The notes: generated by a model not told the origin, from the letters alone. Positions 48,786 to 57,588 are shown, counted from the stretch's first letter. The stretch is DNA of 64,000 nt from CAWDVH01 sp963805705 (GCA_963805705.1 CAWDVH010000005.1:930001-994000), one strand, 5' to 3'. A program made the numbers and translations.

Positions 48786-49019
48786 CGCCTCCTGTCACTC
48801 CGTTGGGCTGCTGCACGACCAGCCTTTACCTGCCGGAACCGGATCACAAGCCCTCGACGAGAATCGCTGTAACTGTCCTGCTCCGCGCCGTCCGCCTGAC
48901 GGCCGCCTGGAATCCGCCCGATGGTCATCTGCCCGCCGGCTGATGACCGGCGCGCCGCCTGATGACCTGCGATTGGCTATCGGGAGGCGGTCATCGGCCG
49001 CCAGTAGGATCAGACGGCC

Positions 49020-49805
49020 ATGCTGAACGCGCTGCGACCCGCCATTGCCCGCCTGCTGACGCCGGTAGGCGAGTTCCTCGCGCGCACGCCCGTCACCCCC
49101 AACGCCCTCACCATCACCGGGGCGCTGGGCGCCTCGGCGGGAGCGCTCGCGCTCTACCCGACCGGTCATCTGTTCGCCGGGACGGTCGTGTGCACCGTCT
49201 TCGTCCTGGCCGACATGCTCGACGGCGCGCTGGCCAGGGTGAAAGGGACCAGCGGGAGCTGGGGAGCGTTTCTCGACTCCACGCTGGACCGGGTCGCCGA
49301 CGCCGCCATCTTCGGCGGGCTGGTCCTCTGGTTCATGCTGGGCGGGCACGATAAGGTACTGGCCGCTGTCACGCTGTTCTGCCTGGTGGCCGGGGCGCTG
49401 GTGTCCTACGCCAAGGCGCGGGCCGAGGGCCTCGGGCTTCGGGCCGACGTCGGGATCGCCGAGCGGTCCGAGCGCCTGGTGATCGGGCTTGTGGCCATCG
49501 GGCTGTCCGGGCTTGGCGTACCGTATGTCCTTCCTGTGGGGCTATGGCTGCTCGCCGCGGCGAGTGCGTTCACGTTCGGGCAGCGCGTCCTGGCGGTGCG
49601 CCGGGCCGCAGCTGAGCAGGCGGCTGCGGCCGCGGGCTCACAGGCCGGCCCGCCGGCGACTGCACCGGGCGCGGCACGGGCAGACAATGAAGGCAGCGAA
49701 GCAGGAAGCAAGGGCAGTGCCGGTGGCCACGGCCGTGCCGGTGGCCACGGCAGTGCGGGAAGCAGCGGCAGCGCAGGCGCGGGGACCGATCAGGGATGCG
49801 TTTGA
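49020..49805 (+). CDS. pgsA: phosphatidylinositol phosphate synthase (CDP-alcohol phosphatidyltransferase)
   Basis: 261 residues with six membrane helices. The family motif D-x2-D-G-x2-A-R-x8-G-x3-D-x3-D is seen as 'DMLDGALARVKGTSGSWGAFLDSTLD' (metal-binding active site facing the cytosol). The actinobacterial enzyme joins CDP-diacylglycerol and inositol 1-phosphate to make phosphatidylinositol phosphate, the base of PIMs and lipoarabinomannan-type lipids. Context with the acyltransferase and PimA supports this over phosphatidylglycerol synthesis. The C-terminal 60 residues are Ala/Gly-rich with repeated 'GGHG(R/S)AG' and look disordered. TAGGAT nine bases before the ATG suggests a nearly leaderless transcript. 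Confidence 0.93.
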   Translation: MLNALRPAIARLLTPVGEFLARTPVTPNALTITGALGASAGALALYPTGHLFAGTVVCTVFVLADMLDGALARVKGTSGSWGAFLDSTLDRVADAAIFGGLVLWFMLGGHDKVLAAVTLFCLVAGALVSYAKARAEGLGLRADVGIAERSERLVIGLVAIGLSGLGVPYVLPVGLWLLAAASAFTFGQRVLAVRRAAAEQAAAAAGSQAGPPATAPGAARADNEGSEAGSKGSAGGHGRAGGHGSAGSSGSAGAGTDQGCV

Positions 49806-49818
49806 AGGAGGTTAACGG

Positions 49819-50817
49819 GTGCCCGGACTGAAGGACAGGCTCATCGATGCCGGGTACGGCCTCGGCTGGTCGCTGGTATGCCGCGTGCCGGAATCCTGGG
49901 CCCGGCAGGGCTTTACCGTCGTGGCCGACATCGTCTGGCGCCGTCAGGGTCACCGGGTCCAGGTACTGGAGGGCAACCTGCGCCGCGTGATCGGCGCTGG
50001 CGCGTCAGGAGCCGAGCTGCGTGCCTTGTCCAGGCAGGCCTTGCGCTCGTATATGCGCTACTACCTCGAGGCGTTCCGGCTGCAGGTGATTCCCGCGGAC
50101 CGGCTGATCAGCGGAATGCACGACACCGGGCACATCCAGACCGCGTTCGAGTACACGGCCGCCGGCCGCGGGGTGGTATTCGCCCTGCCGCACATGGGCA
50201 ACTATGACCTGGCCGGGGCGTGGATAATCGCCCGCGGGGCAGGATCTTTCACGACGGTGGCCGAGCGGCTGGAGCCGGAGTCGGTGTACGACAGGTTCGT
50301 CGGCTTCCGCGAGAGCCTGGGCATGGAGGTGCTTCCCGCTACCGGCGGCAACAGCAGGTTCGGCATCCTGGCGCAGCGGCTGCGGGCCGGCAAGATCGTC
50401 TGCCTGGTCTGCGACCGGGATGTCACCGGCGGAGGCATTGAGGTGGAGTTCTTCGGCGAGAAAGCCCGGATGATGGGCGGCGCGGCCGCGCTGGCCGTGC
50501 AGACCGGCGCGGCGCTGATGCCCGCCATCTTGTGGTTCGAGGGCGAGGACTGGGGCCTGCACATCCACGAGGAAATCCCGGTGCCTGCCAGCGGGGACAG
50601 AAAGCAGAAGACCGCGGCGATGATGCAGGAGGTCGCCCGCGTCTTCGAGACGGGAATCAGGGCTCATCCGCAGGACTGGCACATGCTGCAGAAGGTATTT
50701 GTCGCCGACCTCGATCCGGCCCGGCTGGCCGCCGCGGAGGCGGCGCACACCGCGACGAGCGCGGCCGGCGCCGGGGAGAGCGCCGCGCGGGCCGGGCGCG
50801 ATGAGGCCGGCCCATGA
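49819..50817 (+). CDS. phosphatidylinositol mannoside acyltransferase
   Basis: 332 residues, GTG start 49819 after GGAGG. The LPLAT/HtrB-type fold carries the catalytic HX4D motif as 'HMGNYD' (H125, D130), with 'CDRDVTGGGIEVEFFGE' and 'GGAAALAVQTGAALMPAI' around the acceptor site. The enzyme transfers a fatty acyl group to a mannose of PIM at the inner face of the membrane. It is encoded between pgsA and pimA, as in mycobacteria (Rv2611c, PatA), so this acceptor is well supported. The stop overlaps the next ATG (ATGA). Confidence 0.92.
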   Translation: MPGLKDRLIDAGYGLGWSLVCRVPESWARQGFTVVADIVWRRQGHRVQVLEGNLRRVIGAGASGAELRALSRQALRSYMRYYLEAFRLQVIPADRLISGMHDTGHIQTAFEYTAAGRGVVFALPHMGNYDLAGAWIIARGAGSFTTVAERLEPESVYDRFVGFRESLGMEVLPATGGNSRFGILAQRLRAGKIVCLVCDRDVTGGGIEVEFFGEKARMMGGAAALAVQTGAALMPAILWFEGEDWGLHIHEEIPVPASGDRKQKTAAMMQEVARVFETGIRAHPQDWHMLQKVFVADLDPARLAAAEAAHTATSAAGAGESAARAGRDEAGP

Positions 50818-51941
50818 GGATAGGACTGGTCTGCCCGTACAGCTGGGACGTGCCCGGCGGAGTCCAGGAGCACATCAGGGACCTGGCCGAGGCGCTGATG
50901 GACCTGGGGCACGAGGTCTCCGTGATATCGCCGGCCGACAACGATGACATGCTGCCCGGCTACGTGGTGCCCGCCGGCCGGGCCGTTCCCGTTCCTTACA
51001 ACGGCTCAGTGGCCAGGCTCGCCTTCGGGCCCCTGTCGGCGGGCCGCGTCCGCAGGTGGGTCAGGGAGGGCGGGTTCGACCTGCTGCACGTGCACGAGCC
51101 GGCCGCGCCCAGCCTGTCCCTGCTGGCGTGCTGGGTCGCCGACGGGCCGATCGTGGCCACCATGCACGGGGCGAACCCCCGGTCCCGCATCCTGCACGCG
51201 GCGCTGCCGATCCTGCAGTCGGCCCTGGAGAAGATCAGCGCCAGGATCGCGGTGTCCGAGGCGGCCCGCACCACGCTGGTCGAGCACCTGGGCGGCGACG
51301 CCGTGCTCATCCCCAACGGGGTCTCGGTGCGCAGGTACGAGAAGGCAGATCCGCTCCCCGGCTGGCCCGGTCAGGGCGGCGCGATCGGGTTCCTCGGCCG
51401 GATGGACGAGCCGCGCAAGGGCCTGCCGATCCTGCTGCGCGCCTTCGAGACCCTCGGGCCGCAGCGGCCGGGGCTGCGACTGCTGATCGCCGGCCCCGGC
51501 GATCTCGAGGAGGCCGCGGCCAGGGTGCCCGCGCCGCTGCGGGACCGGGTCGTGCTGCTGGGCCAGGTCAGCGACGCGGATAAGGTCCGTGCCTACCACT
51601 CGGTCGACGTGTTCTGCGCCCCCAATACCGGCGGCGAGAGCTTCGGGATCGTCCTGGCCGAGGCGATGGCCGCTGGCCTTCCGATCGTGGCGAGCGACCT
51701 GGACGCGTTCCGGACGGTGCTGCGCGACGGGCGGGCCGGGGAGCTGTTCGAGACCGGCGATGCCGGCGACCTGGCCAGGGCGGTCGGCCGCCTTCTCGAT
51801 GACCCCGAGCGGCGCGCGACCCTGTCGGCGGCCGCCTCCGCCGCGGTGCGCGCCTATGACTGGCCCGCGGTGGCGCGCGACGTGGTCGAGGTCTACGAGA
51901 CGGTCCTGCCCGGCACCGGCCGCGTGGGCGTGGTCTCGTGA
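50814..51941 (+). CDS. pimA: phosphatidylinositol alpha-mannosyltransferase
   Basis: 375 residues, GT4-type GT-B fold. The N-terminal 'IGLVCPYSWDVPGGVQEHIRDLAEAL' carries the glycine-rich acceptor loop, and the C-terminal donor half has 'GGESFGIVLAEAMAAGLPIVASDLDAF' with the ExFGxxxxE motif that binds GDP-mannose. It adds the first mannose to phosphatidylinositol. 'GFLGRMDEPRKGLPILLRAFE' is shared by PimA proteins. Operon with pgsA and the acyltransferase, overlapping both neighbours by four bases. Confidence 0.94.
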   Translation: MRIGLVCPYSWDVPGGVQEHIRDLAEALMDLGHEVSVISPADNDDMLPGYVVPAGRAVPVPYNGSVARLAFGPLSAGRVRRWVREGGFDLLHVHEPAAPSLSLLACWVADGPIVATMHGANPRSRILHAALPILQSALEKISARIAVSEAARTTLVEHLGGDAVLIPNGVSVRRYEKADPLPGWPGQGGAIGFLGRMDEPRKGLPILLRAFETLGPQRPGLRLLIAGPGDLEEAAARVPAPLRDRVVLLGQVSDADKVRAYHSVDVFCAPNTGGESFGIVLAEAMAAGLPIVASDLDAFRTVLRDGRAGELFETGDAGDLARAVGRLLDDPERRATLSAAASAAVRAYDWPAVARDVVEVYETVLPGTGRVGVVS

Positions 51942-52498
51942 CGCGCCTGTTCCTGATCATCGCGGTCGCGGTCCTGGCCGGGGTCTACATCTCCTGGCGG
52001 GCCGGCCGGATCGACCGCCTGCACGCCAGGGTGGACGCGGCCAGCGCCGCCCTGGATGCCGCGCTCGTGCGGCGCAGCTCGGTGGCGCTCGAGTTCGCCT
52101 CGTCGGGACTTCTCGACCCGGCCACCAGCCTGCTGCTCGCCGGAGCCGCGCACGACGCGAGGTCGGCCGACACGGCCCGCGAGCTGCCCGAGAGCGACCT
52201 GACCCGCGCCCTGCGCGCGGTCTTCAGCCAGCCGGGCTTCCGCGCGTCGCTGGAGGGCCGGGACGGCGCGGCGGAGCTGCTGGCCGAGCTCGAGGGCGCC
52301 GCGCACCGGGTCTTTCTGGCCCGCCAGTTCTACAACGGCGCCGTCGCGGCCACCCAGGCGGCGCGCCGCCGCTGGCTGGCCAGGGTGCTGCGCCTGGCCG
52401 GCGGCGCGGCGATGCCGCAGTTCTTCGAGATCGATGACTCCCTGGCCGGGGCGGGCGAGGACGTGCAGGGAACCGACCTGCCGCACCTGGCCCGCTGA
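51938..52498 (+). CDS. membrane-anchored LemA-like hypothetical protein
   Basis: 186 residues. GTG 51938 overlaps the pimA stop (GTGA). One N-terminal helix 'LFLIIAVAVLAGVYISWRAGRI' anchors it, and the rest is helical with 'RLHARVDAASAALDAALVRRSSVALEFASS', 'ELAEL...AHRVFLARQFYNGAVAATQAARRRWLARVL' and a closing 'AMPQFFEIDD'. The long helices and 'ARQFYNxAVxxT' motif are like LemA-family proteins, which are outer-face helical bundles of unknown role. The gene is conserved after pimA in many actinobacteria, suggesting a link to envelope lipids, but I know of no demonstrated function. Confidence 0.72.
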   Translation: MTRLFLIIAVAVLAGVYISWRAGRIDRLHARVDAASAALDAALVRRSSVALEFASSGLLDPATSLLLAGAAHDARSADTARELPESDLTRALRAVFSQPGFRASLEGRDGAAELLAELEGAAHRVFLARQFYNGAVAATQAARRRWLARVLRLAGGAAMPQFFEIDDSLAGAGEDVQGTDLPHLAR

Positions 52499-52574
52499 CC
52501 GTCTCGGCGGCCAGGCGCGAGCTACCGCCTACCATGGAGCAGGTCCAGTGCGTAACGATCAAGTGAGGTTATCC

Positions 52575-53525
52575 GTGTCAGTCCCTACTTCCCCCGCCAG
52601 CCCCAGCAGCAGCGACCGCACGGCTGTGACCGGCGGCCCGGCCGGCCAGACCGGGACGCAGCGCGTCAAGCGGGGCATGGCCGAGATGCTCAAGGGCGGC
52701 GTGATCATGGACGTGGTCACCGCGGACCAGGCGAAAATCGCCGAGGACGCCGGCGCCGTGGCCGTCATGGCGCTGGAGCGGGTGCCGGCCGACATCAGGG
52801 CCCAGGGCGGCGTGGCCCGGATGAGCGACCCCGACATGATCGACGGCATCATCGCGGCGGTCTCCATCCCGGTCATGGCCAAGTGCCGGATCGGGCACTT
52901 CGTCGAGGCCCAGGTGCTGCAGGCCATCGGGGTCGATTACATCGATGAGTCCGAGGTGCTCAGCCCGGCCGATGAGGCGCACCACGTCGACAAGTGGGAG
53001 TTCACCGTCCCGTTCGTCTGCGGCGCCACCAATCTCGGCGAGGCGCTGCGCCGCATCGCCGAGGGCGCGGCGATGATCAGGTCCAAGGGCGAGGCGGGCA
53101 CGGGGAACGTGATCGAGGCCACCCGGCACATGCGCGGCATCCTGACCCAGATCCGCGGCCTGTCCAGCCTCTCGGCGCAGGAGCTCTACACCGCCGCCAA
53201 GGACCTCCAGGCCCCGTACGAGCTGGTGGCCGAGGTGGCCGCGGCGGGAAAGCTGCCTGTCGTCCTGTTCACCGCGGGCGGCCTGGCGACGCCGGCGGAC
53301 GCGGCGATGATGATGCAGCTCGGCGCCGAGGGAGTGTTCGTGGGCTCCGGGATCTTCAAGTCGGGCGACCCCGCCGCGCGCGCCGCGGCGATCGTCAAGG
53401 CGACCACCTTCCACGACGACCCGGACGTGATCGCCAAGGTCTCCCGCGGTCTCGGCGAGGCCATGGTCGGCATCAACCTGGATACCCTCCCCGACGAGCA
53501 GCGCTACGCCGGCCGCGGCTGGTAG
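52575..53525 (+). CDS. pdxS: pyridoxal 5'-phosphate synthase subunit PdxS
   Basis: 316 residues from GTG 52575. It makes PLP from ribose 5-phosphate, glyceraldehyde 3-phosphate and ammonia as the TIM-barrel synthase. 'MLKGGVIMDVVTADQAKIAEDAGAVAVMALERVPADIR' carries the catalytic Asp, 'VMAKCRIGHFVEAQ' the first substrate lysine, and 'MIRSKGEAGTGNVIEATRH' the second lysine and the phosphate loop. An extra Ser/Pro-rich 25-residue N-terminus precedes the conserved part. An upstream frame exists but GTGAGG just before 52575 favours this start. It is followed by pdxT, its glutaminase partner. Confidence 0.96.
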   Translation: MSVPTSPASPSSSDRTAVTGGPAGQTGTQRVKRGMAEMLKGGVIMDVVTADQAKIAEDAGAVAVMALERVPADIRAQGGVARMSDPDMIDGIIAAVSIPVMAKCRIGHFVEAQVLQAIGVDYIDESEVLSPADEAHHVDKWEFTVPFVCGATNLGEALRRIAEGAAMIRSKGEAGTGNVIEATRHMRGILTQIRGLSSLSAQELYTAAKDLQAPYELVAEVAAAGKLPVVLFTAGGLATPADAAMMMQLGAEGVFVGSGIFKSGDPAARAAAIVKATTFHDDPDVIAKVSRGLGEAMVGINLDTLPDEQRYAGRGW

Positions 53526-53586
53526 CCAGGCCCCGGCGGCCGGGCACCGCGGGACCGGCCGGAAAGCGAGCAGCGGAGAGGGGGAC

Positions 53587-54204
53587 GTGCCAGCCGTGTC
53601 AGCCGCGCGCCACACGCCCGTTATCGGCGTCCTGGCCCTCCAGGGAGACGTCGCCGAGCACCTCAGGGCGCTGCGCGAGGCGGGCGCGCACCCGGTGCCG
53701 GTGCGCAGGCCGGACGAGCTCGACTCGGTCGACGGCCTGATCATTCCCGGCGGCGAGTCCACCACCATGTGGAAGCTGGCCGTGATCTTTGACCTGATCG
53801 ACCCGCTGCGCAAGCGGGTCAGCGGCGGCATGCCGACCTTCGGCTCCTGCGCCGGCATGATCATGCTGGCGGCCCGCCTGGTCGACCGGGCCAGCGGCCA
53901 GGAGACGCTCGGTGCCATCGACATGACCGTACGGCGCAACGCCTTCGGCCGCCAGGCTGACTCTTTCGAGCGCGACATCACGCTGGCCGGGGTGGCCGGG
54001 CCGGCCTACCGCGCGGTCTTCATCCGTGCCCCGTGGGTCGAGGACACCGGCCCTGACGTGGAGGTTCTCGCCACAGAGCCGCGCACCGGTAGGATCGTCG
54101 CGGTTCGCCAGGGCCCGGCACTCGCGACAGCATTTCATCCTGAGCTGACGCCCGACCCGCGCGTCCACCAGATTTTTGCCGACATCGTGAGGGAACGGGC
54201 ATGA
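53587..54204 (+). CDS. pdxT: pyridoxal 5'-phosphate synthase glutaminase PdxT
   Basis: 205 residues. It hydrolyses glutamine and feeds ammonia through a tunnel to PdxS. Class I amidotransferase features are present: 'PVIGVLALQGDVAEHLRAL', the oxyanion 'PGGEST', the nucleophile in 'FGSCAGMIML' and the His-Glu pair in 'TAFHPELT'. GTG 53587 lies close behind GAGAGGGGG; GTG 53596 is an alternative. Its stop overlaps the yebC start by four bases. Confidence 0.95.
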   Translation: MPAVSAARHTPVIGVLALQGDVAEHLRALREAGAHPVPVRRPDELDSVDGLIIPGGESTTMWKLAVIFDLIDPLRKRVSGGMPTFGSCAGMIMLAARLVDRASGQETLGAIDMTVRRNAFGRQADSFERDITLAGVAGPAYRAVFIRAPWVEDTGPDVEVLATEPRTGRIVAVRQGPALATAFHPELTPDPRVHQIFADIVRERA

Positions 54205-54953
54205 GCGGCCACTCAAAGTGGGCCACCACGAAGCACAAGAAGGCCGTCATCGACGCCAGGCGGGGCAAGCTGTTCGCCAAGCTGATCAAGAACGTCGAGG
54301 TGGCGGCCCGCAGTGGCGGCCCCGATCCCGCGGGCAACCCCACCCTCTACGACGCGATCCAGAAGGCCAAGCGCAGCTCGGTCCCCAACGACAACATCGA
54401 CCGGGCCGTCCGCCGCGGCGCCGGCCTGGAGGCAGGCGGCGCCGCTTACGAGTCGGTCACCTACGAGGGCTACGGCCCCGGCGGCGTCGCGGTCCTGGTC
54501 GAGTGCCTGACCGACAACAAGAACCGGGCGGCGGCCGAGGTCCGGACGGCGCTGTCCCGCAACGGCGGCTCCATGGCCGATCCGGGCTCGGTCTCCTACC
54601 TGTTCAGCCGCAAGGGCGTGGTGATCGTCCCGAAGGCCGGCGGCGTGACCGAGGATGACGTGCTCACCGCGGTGCTGGACGCCGGCGCCGAGGAGATCGA
54701 TGATCTCGGCGAGTCGTTCGAGGTGGTCAGCGAGCCGACCGACCTGGTCGCGGTGCGCACCGCCCTGCAGGAGGCGGGGATCGACTATGAGTCGGCGGAG
54801 GCCGCGTTCCTGCCGTCGATGGAGATCCCGCTCGACGAGACCAGCGCCAGGAGCGTCTTCCGGCTGATCGACGCCATCGAGGACTCCGATGACGTCCAGG
54901 ACGTCTACGCCAACTACTCGGTTCCCGATGACGTCATGGCCAGGCTCGGATGA
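54201..54953 (+). CDS. yebC: YebC/PmpR-family DNA-binding regulatory or translation factor
   Basis: 250 residues, full family length. It starts 'MSGHSKWATTKHKKAVIDARRGKLFAKLIKNVEVAARSGG' and continues 'AIQKAKRSSVPNDNIDRAVRRG', 'GYGPGGVAVLVECLTDNKNRAAAEVR', 'GSVSYLFSRKGVVIV', all universal in this family. Relatives act as transcription regulators; recent work also links YebC-type proteins to relieving ribosome stalling at proline runs. The position between pdxT and ruvC is the common actinobacterial order. ATG overlaps the pdxT stop (ATGA). Confidence 0.96.
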   Translation: MSGHSKWATTKHKKAVIDARRGKLFAKLIKNVEVAARSGGPDPAGNPTLYDAIQKAKRSSVPNDNIDRAVRRGAGLEAGGAAYESVTYEGYGPGGVAVLVECLTDNKNRAAAEVRTALSRNGGSMADPGSVSYLFSRKGVVIVPKAGGVTEDDVLTAVLDAGAEEIDDLGESFEVVSEPTDLVAVRTALQEAGIDYESAEAAFLPSMEIPLDETSARSVFRLIDAIEDSDDVQDVYANYSVPDDVMARLG

Positions 54954-54994
54954 CGCGACTGGTGCAGCCGGGCGCCGGCAGGCCCCGGTGACCA

Positions 54995-56209
54995 GTGACC
55001 CGCGCCGGGCTGGACATCCGCGAGCTGCGCGAGGACGACCTCGACGCGGAGTTCGACCTGCGGCACCGCGCGTTCGGCCCCCTCGCCGAGGCTGACCGCC
55101 CCCAGTGGATCGCGAGCATGCGGCCCGCGATCAGGGACGGCCGGGTCCTCGGCGCCTACGACGGGCCGGCTCTGGTGGGCAGCGCCAACTTCCACGACAT
55201 GCGGCAGTGGTGGAACGGCCGGTCACTGCCGATGGCCGGCGTGGCGGGCGTCAAGGTCGCGCCCGAGCAGCGCGGCCGCGGCATCGGCCGGGCGATGATG
55301 ACCGAGCTGCTGGGCGTGATCGCCGCCCGCGGTTACCCGGTGTCGGTGCTCTTCCCGGTCACCGCGCCGATCTACCGCTCGCTCGGCTGGGAGATCGCCG
55401 GGGCCTTGCATGAGACGGCCATCCCGGCCCGGTCACTGGGCTCGCTGCTCCCGGCGGACACCGGCCCGCTGCCGGCCTCCCCGCCGCTGCGCCGGGCCGG
55501 TCCCGATGACGCGGCCGAGGTCCTCGCCGTGATCGGCCGCGTGCACGAGGCGGCCAGGGACTGCGGGCCGAACACCCGTGACGCCGAGTCGATGCGCGAC
55601 TGGCTCGCCAGCCCCGGCGTGTTCGCCTACCTGGCGCCCGATGGCTTCCTGTCTTACGGCTGGCGCGGCGATCGGGAGATCCTGGTCGACCTGGCGGTAG
55701 CCGGCTCGGCCGAGACGACCAGGGCGATCTGGGGGATCGTGGCCTCCCACGCCCCCAGGGTGCAGACCGTCCGGGCCTGGCTCGGCCCCGATGACGCGCT
55801 CGGCTGGCTGACCCGCGAGCCCGACGCCAGGCCGCAGCCGGACAAGAGGTGGATGCTGCGCGTGGTGGATGCGGCGGCGGCCATCGCGGCGCGCGGCTTC
55901 CCCGCCGCGGTCGAGCTCAGCGTCGCGCTGCGGATACACGATGCCGCGCTGGACGCCAACTCGGGCCTGCGGCTCCTCCAGATCAGCGGCGGCAAAGGCG
56001 CCCTGACCCGCTGCGAGACGGCCAGCGGCCCGCACCTGCCGCCCGGCGCGCCGGTCCGGATCGGGGCGCGCGGCCTGGCCGCCCTGTACGGGGGAGTCCC
56101 GGTGGCCACCTTGCGCCGTGCCGGGCTGGTCGCTGACGGCGACCCGGACGCCGATGCCGCGCTCGGCTGCGCCTTCGCCGGCCCCGCGTTCATGGCCGAC
56201 GATTTCTGA
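54995..56209 (+). CDS. Eis-like GNAT N-acetyltransferase with SCP2-type C-terminus
   Basis: 404 residues, GTG start. The N-terminal GNAT domain has 'LVGSANFHDMRQWWNGRSLPMAGVAGVKVAPEQRGRGIGRAMMTELLGVIAARG', with the acetyl-CoA loop QRGRGIG, and 'FPVTAPIYRSLGWEIAG'. A second GNAT-like domain follows (about 165-290), then a sterol-carrier-protein-like part ending 'RIGARGLAALYGGVPVATLRRAGLV', the arrangement of Mycobacterium Eis. Eis proteins acetylate aminoglycosides, peptides or other amines. The gene is not usually inside the ruv block, so it may be an insertion or local acquisition. A 24-bp tandem duplication covers its stop codon. Confidence 0.87.
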   Translation: MTRAGLDIRELREDDLDAEFDLRHRAFGPLAEADRPQWIASMRPAIRDGRVLGAYDGPALVGSANFHDMRQWWNGRSLPMAGVAGVKVAPEQRGRGIGRAMMTELLGVIAARGYPVSVLFPVTAPIYRSLGWEIAGALHETAIPARSLGSLLPADTGPLPASPPLRRAGPDDAAEVLAVIGRVHEAARDCGPNTRDAESMRDWLASPGVFAYLAPDGFLSYGWRGDREILVDLAVAGSAETTRAIWGIVASHAPRVQTVRAWLGPDDALGWLTREPDARPQPDKRWMLRVVDAAAAIAARGFPAAVELSVALRIHDAALDANSGLRLLQISGGKGALTRCETASGPHLPPGAPVRIGARGLAALYGGVPVATLRRAGLVADGDPDADAALGCAFAGPAFMADDF

Positions 56210-56251
56210 GCGGCCCAGCGCGACACGTTCTGAGCGGCGCCGCGCGACACG
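56204..56251. repeat. 24-bp tandem duplication across the stop of the Eis-like gene
   Basis: 56204-56227 and 56228-56251 are the same 24 bases with two differences. The first copy contains the TGA of the gene (56207-56209), the second follows as non-coding sequence. It is probably a slippage event after the reading frame was already closed. Confidence 0.85.
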
Positions 56252-56338
56252 CCGGGCCCGATGCCGCCGTCCCGCGGCCCGGCCCGGTAGTGTCGCACCC
56301 GAACACCTGTTCGCTAGCGACCGGGATGGTGAGCGGCA

Positions 56339-56866
56339 TTGCGAGTGCTCGGCGTCGATCCCGGCCTGACCCGGTGCGGCCTTGGCGTGATCGACGGCGC
56401 GCCCGGCCGGACGCTCACGCTGGTGAGCACCGACGTCGTCTGCACCCCCGCCAGCGACGATATCGCGCGGCGCCTGCTCACCCTGGAGGAGCAGATCGAG
56501 CGCTGGCTCACCCGGTACCAGCCGGACGCGGTAGCGGTGGAGCGCGTGTTCAGCCAGCACAATGTCCGGACCGTGATGGGCACCGCGCAAGCCGGAGCCG
56601 TCGCCATCGTGTGCGCGGCCCGCCGTGGCCTGCCCGTGGCCCTGCACACGCCAAGCGAGGTCAAGGCGGCGGTCACCGGCAACGGCCGGGCGGGCAAGGC
56701 CCAGGTCACCGAGATGGTGACCCGGCTGCTGCGGATGGCCGACCCGCCCCGTCCGGCCGACTCCGCCGACGCCCTGGCCCTGGCCATCTGCCATCTGTGG
56801 CGCGGCGGCGCCCAGGCCAGGCTGGCCGCCGCGGCCGCCGCGTACCGCTCCGGAGGACGGCGATGA
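56339..56866 (+). CDS. ruvC: crossover junction endodeoxyribonuclease RuvC
   Basis: 175 residues from TTG 56339. RuvC cuts Holliday junctions in symmetric pairs. The catalytic Asp (D7) lies in 'MRVLGVDPGLTRCGLGVID', Glu in 'AVAVERVFSQHNVRTVMGTAQA', and the C-terminal Asp pair in 'DSADALALAICHLW'. 'HTPSEVKAAVTGNGRAGKAQV' is the conserved junction-binding part. ATG at the 3' end overlaps into ruvA (ATGA). TTG is supported because all other starts would remove the catalytic Asp. Confidence 0.96.
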   Translation: MRVLGVDPGLTRCGLGVIDGAPGRTLTLVSTDVVCTPASDDIARRLLTLEEQIERWLTRYQPDAVAVERVFSQHNVRTVMGTAQAGAVAIVCAARRGLPVALHTPSEVKAAVTGNGRAGKAQVTEMVTRLLRMADPPRPADSADALALAICHLWRGGAQARLAAAAAAYRSGGRR

Positions 56867-57588
56867 TCGCGCATCTGAGCGGGACGGTCAGCTCGGTGGC
56901 GCCCGACGGCGCGGTGATCGACGTCGGCGGGGTCGGGCTGATGGTGCAGTGCACGCCCGGCACGCTGGCCGGCCTGCGGACCGGGGAGCGGGCCAGGGTC
57001 GCGACCTCGCTGGTGGTCCGCGAGGACGCGCTGACCCTGTACGGGTTCGCCGGCGAGGACGAGCGCAACACCTTCGAGCTGCTGCAGACGGCCAGCGGTA
57101 TCGGGCCGCGGCTGGCGCTGGCGATGCTGGCGGTCTTCAGCCCGGACGGGCTGCGGCGGGCGGTGGCGGCCGAGGACCTGGCCGCGCTCACCACCGTTCC
57201 CGGCATCGGCCGGAAGGGCGCGCAGCGGATCGTCCTCGAGCTCGCCGGCCGGCTGGGCTCGCCGGGAGATGGCAGGCCTGCTGCCGGGGATGCCGCGATG
57301 CCGCCTGCCGCGCGCGTCGCTCCCTGGCGCGAGCAGGTCCGGGTGGGCCTGGTGAACCTGGGCTGGCCAGCCCGCGACGCCGAGCAGGCGATCGCGGCGA
57401 TCGAGCCCGAGCTGCTCGCCGCCGGCCGGACTGACGGGGCGCCGGCCGACGGCTCCTGCGCAGATAGCCCGTCGGCCGACGGCGCGCTGGCCGACGGCCC
57501 GCCGGGCCATGATCATTCAGCGGAAGCCCAGGCCGTCGACGTGGCGGTGGCGCTGCGCGCGGCGCTGCGGGTGCTGGGGCGCAGGTGA
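56863..57588 (+). CDS. ruvA: Holliday junction branch migration protein RuvA
   Basis: 241 residues, longer than the usual 195-205. Domain I is an OB fold ('MIAHLSGTVSSVAPDGAVIDVGGVGLMV'), domain II carries two HhH motifs ('LLQTASGIGPRLALAMLAVF' and 'LTTVPGIGRKGAQRIVLELAG'). Domain III, which touches RuvB, is split by an insertion of about 30 residues rich in Ala/Asp/Gly/Pro (residues about 188-220, with repeated ADGxxAD). That linker is likely flexible. RuvA tetramers clamp the four-way junction and hold RuvB. GTGA overlap leads into ruvB. Confidence 0.95.
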   Translation: MIAHLSGTVSSVAPDGAVIDVGGVGLMVQCTPGTLAGLRTGERARVATSLVVREDALTLYGFAGEDERNTFELLQTASGIGPRLALAMLAVFSPDGLRRAVAAEDLAALTTVPGIGRKGAQRIVLELAGRLGSPGDGRPAAGDAAMPPAARVAPWREQVRVGLVNLGWPARDAEQAIAAIEPELLAAGRTDGAPADGSCADSPSADGALADGPPGHDHSAEAQAVDVAVALRAALRVLGRR

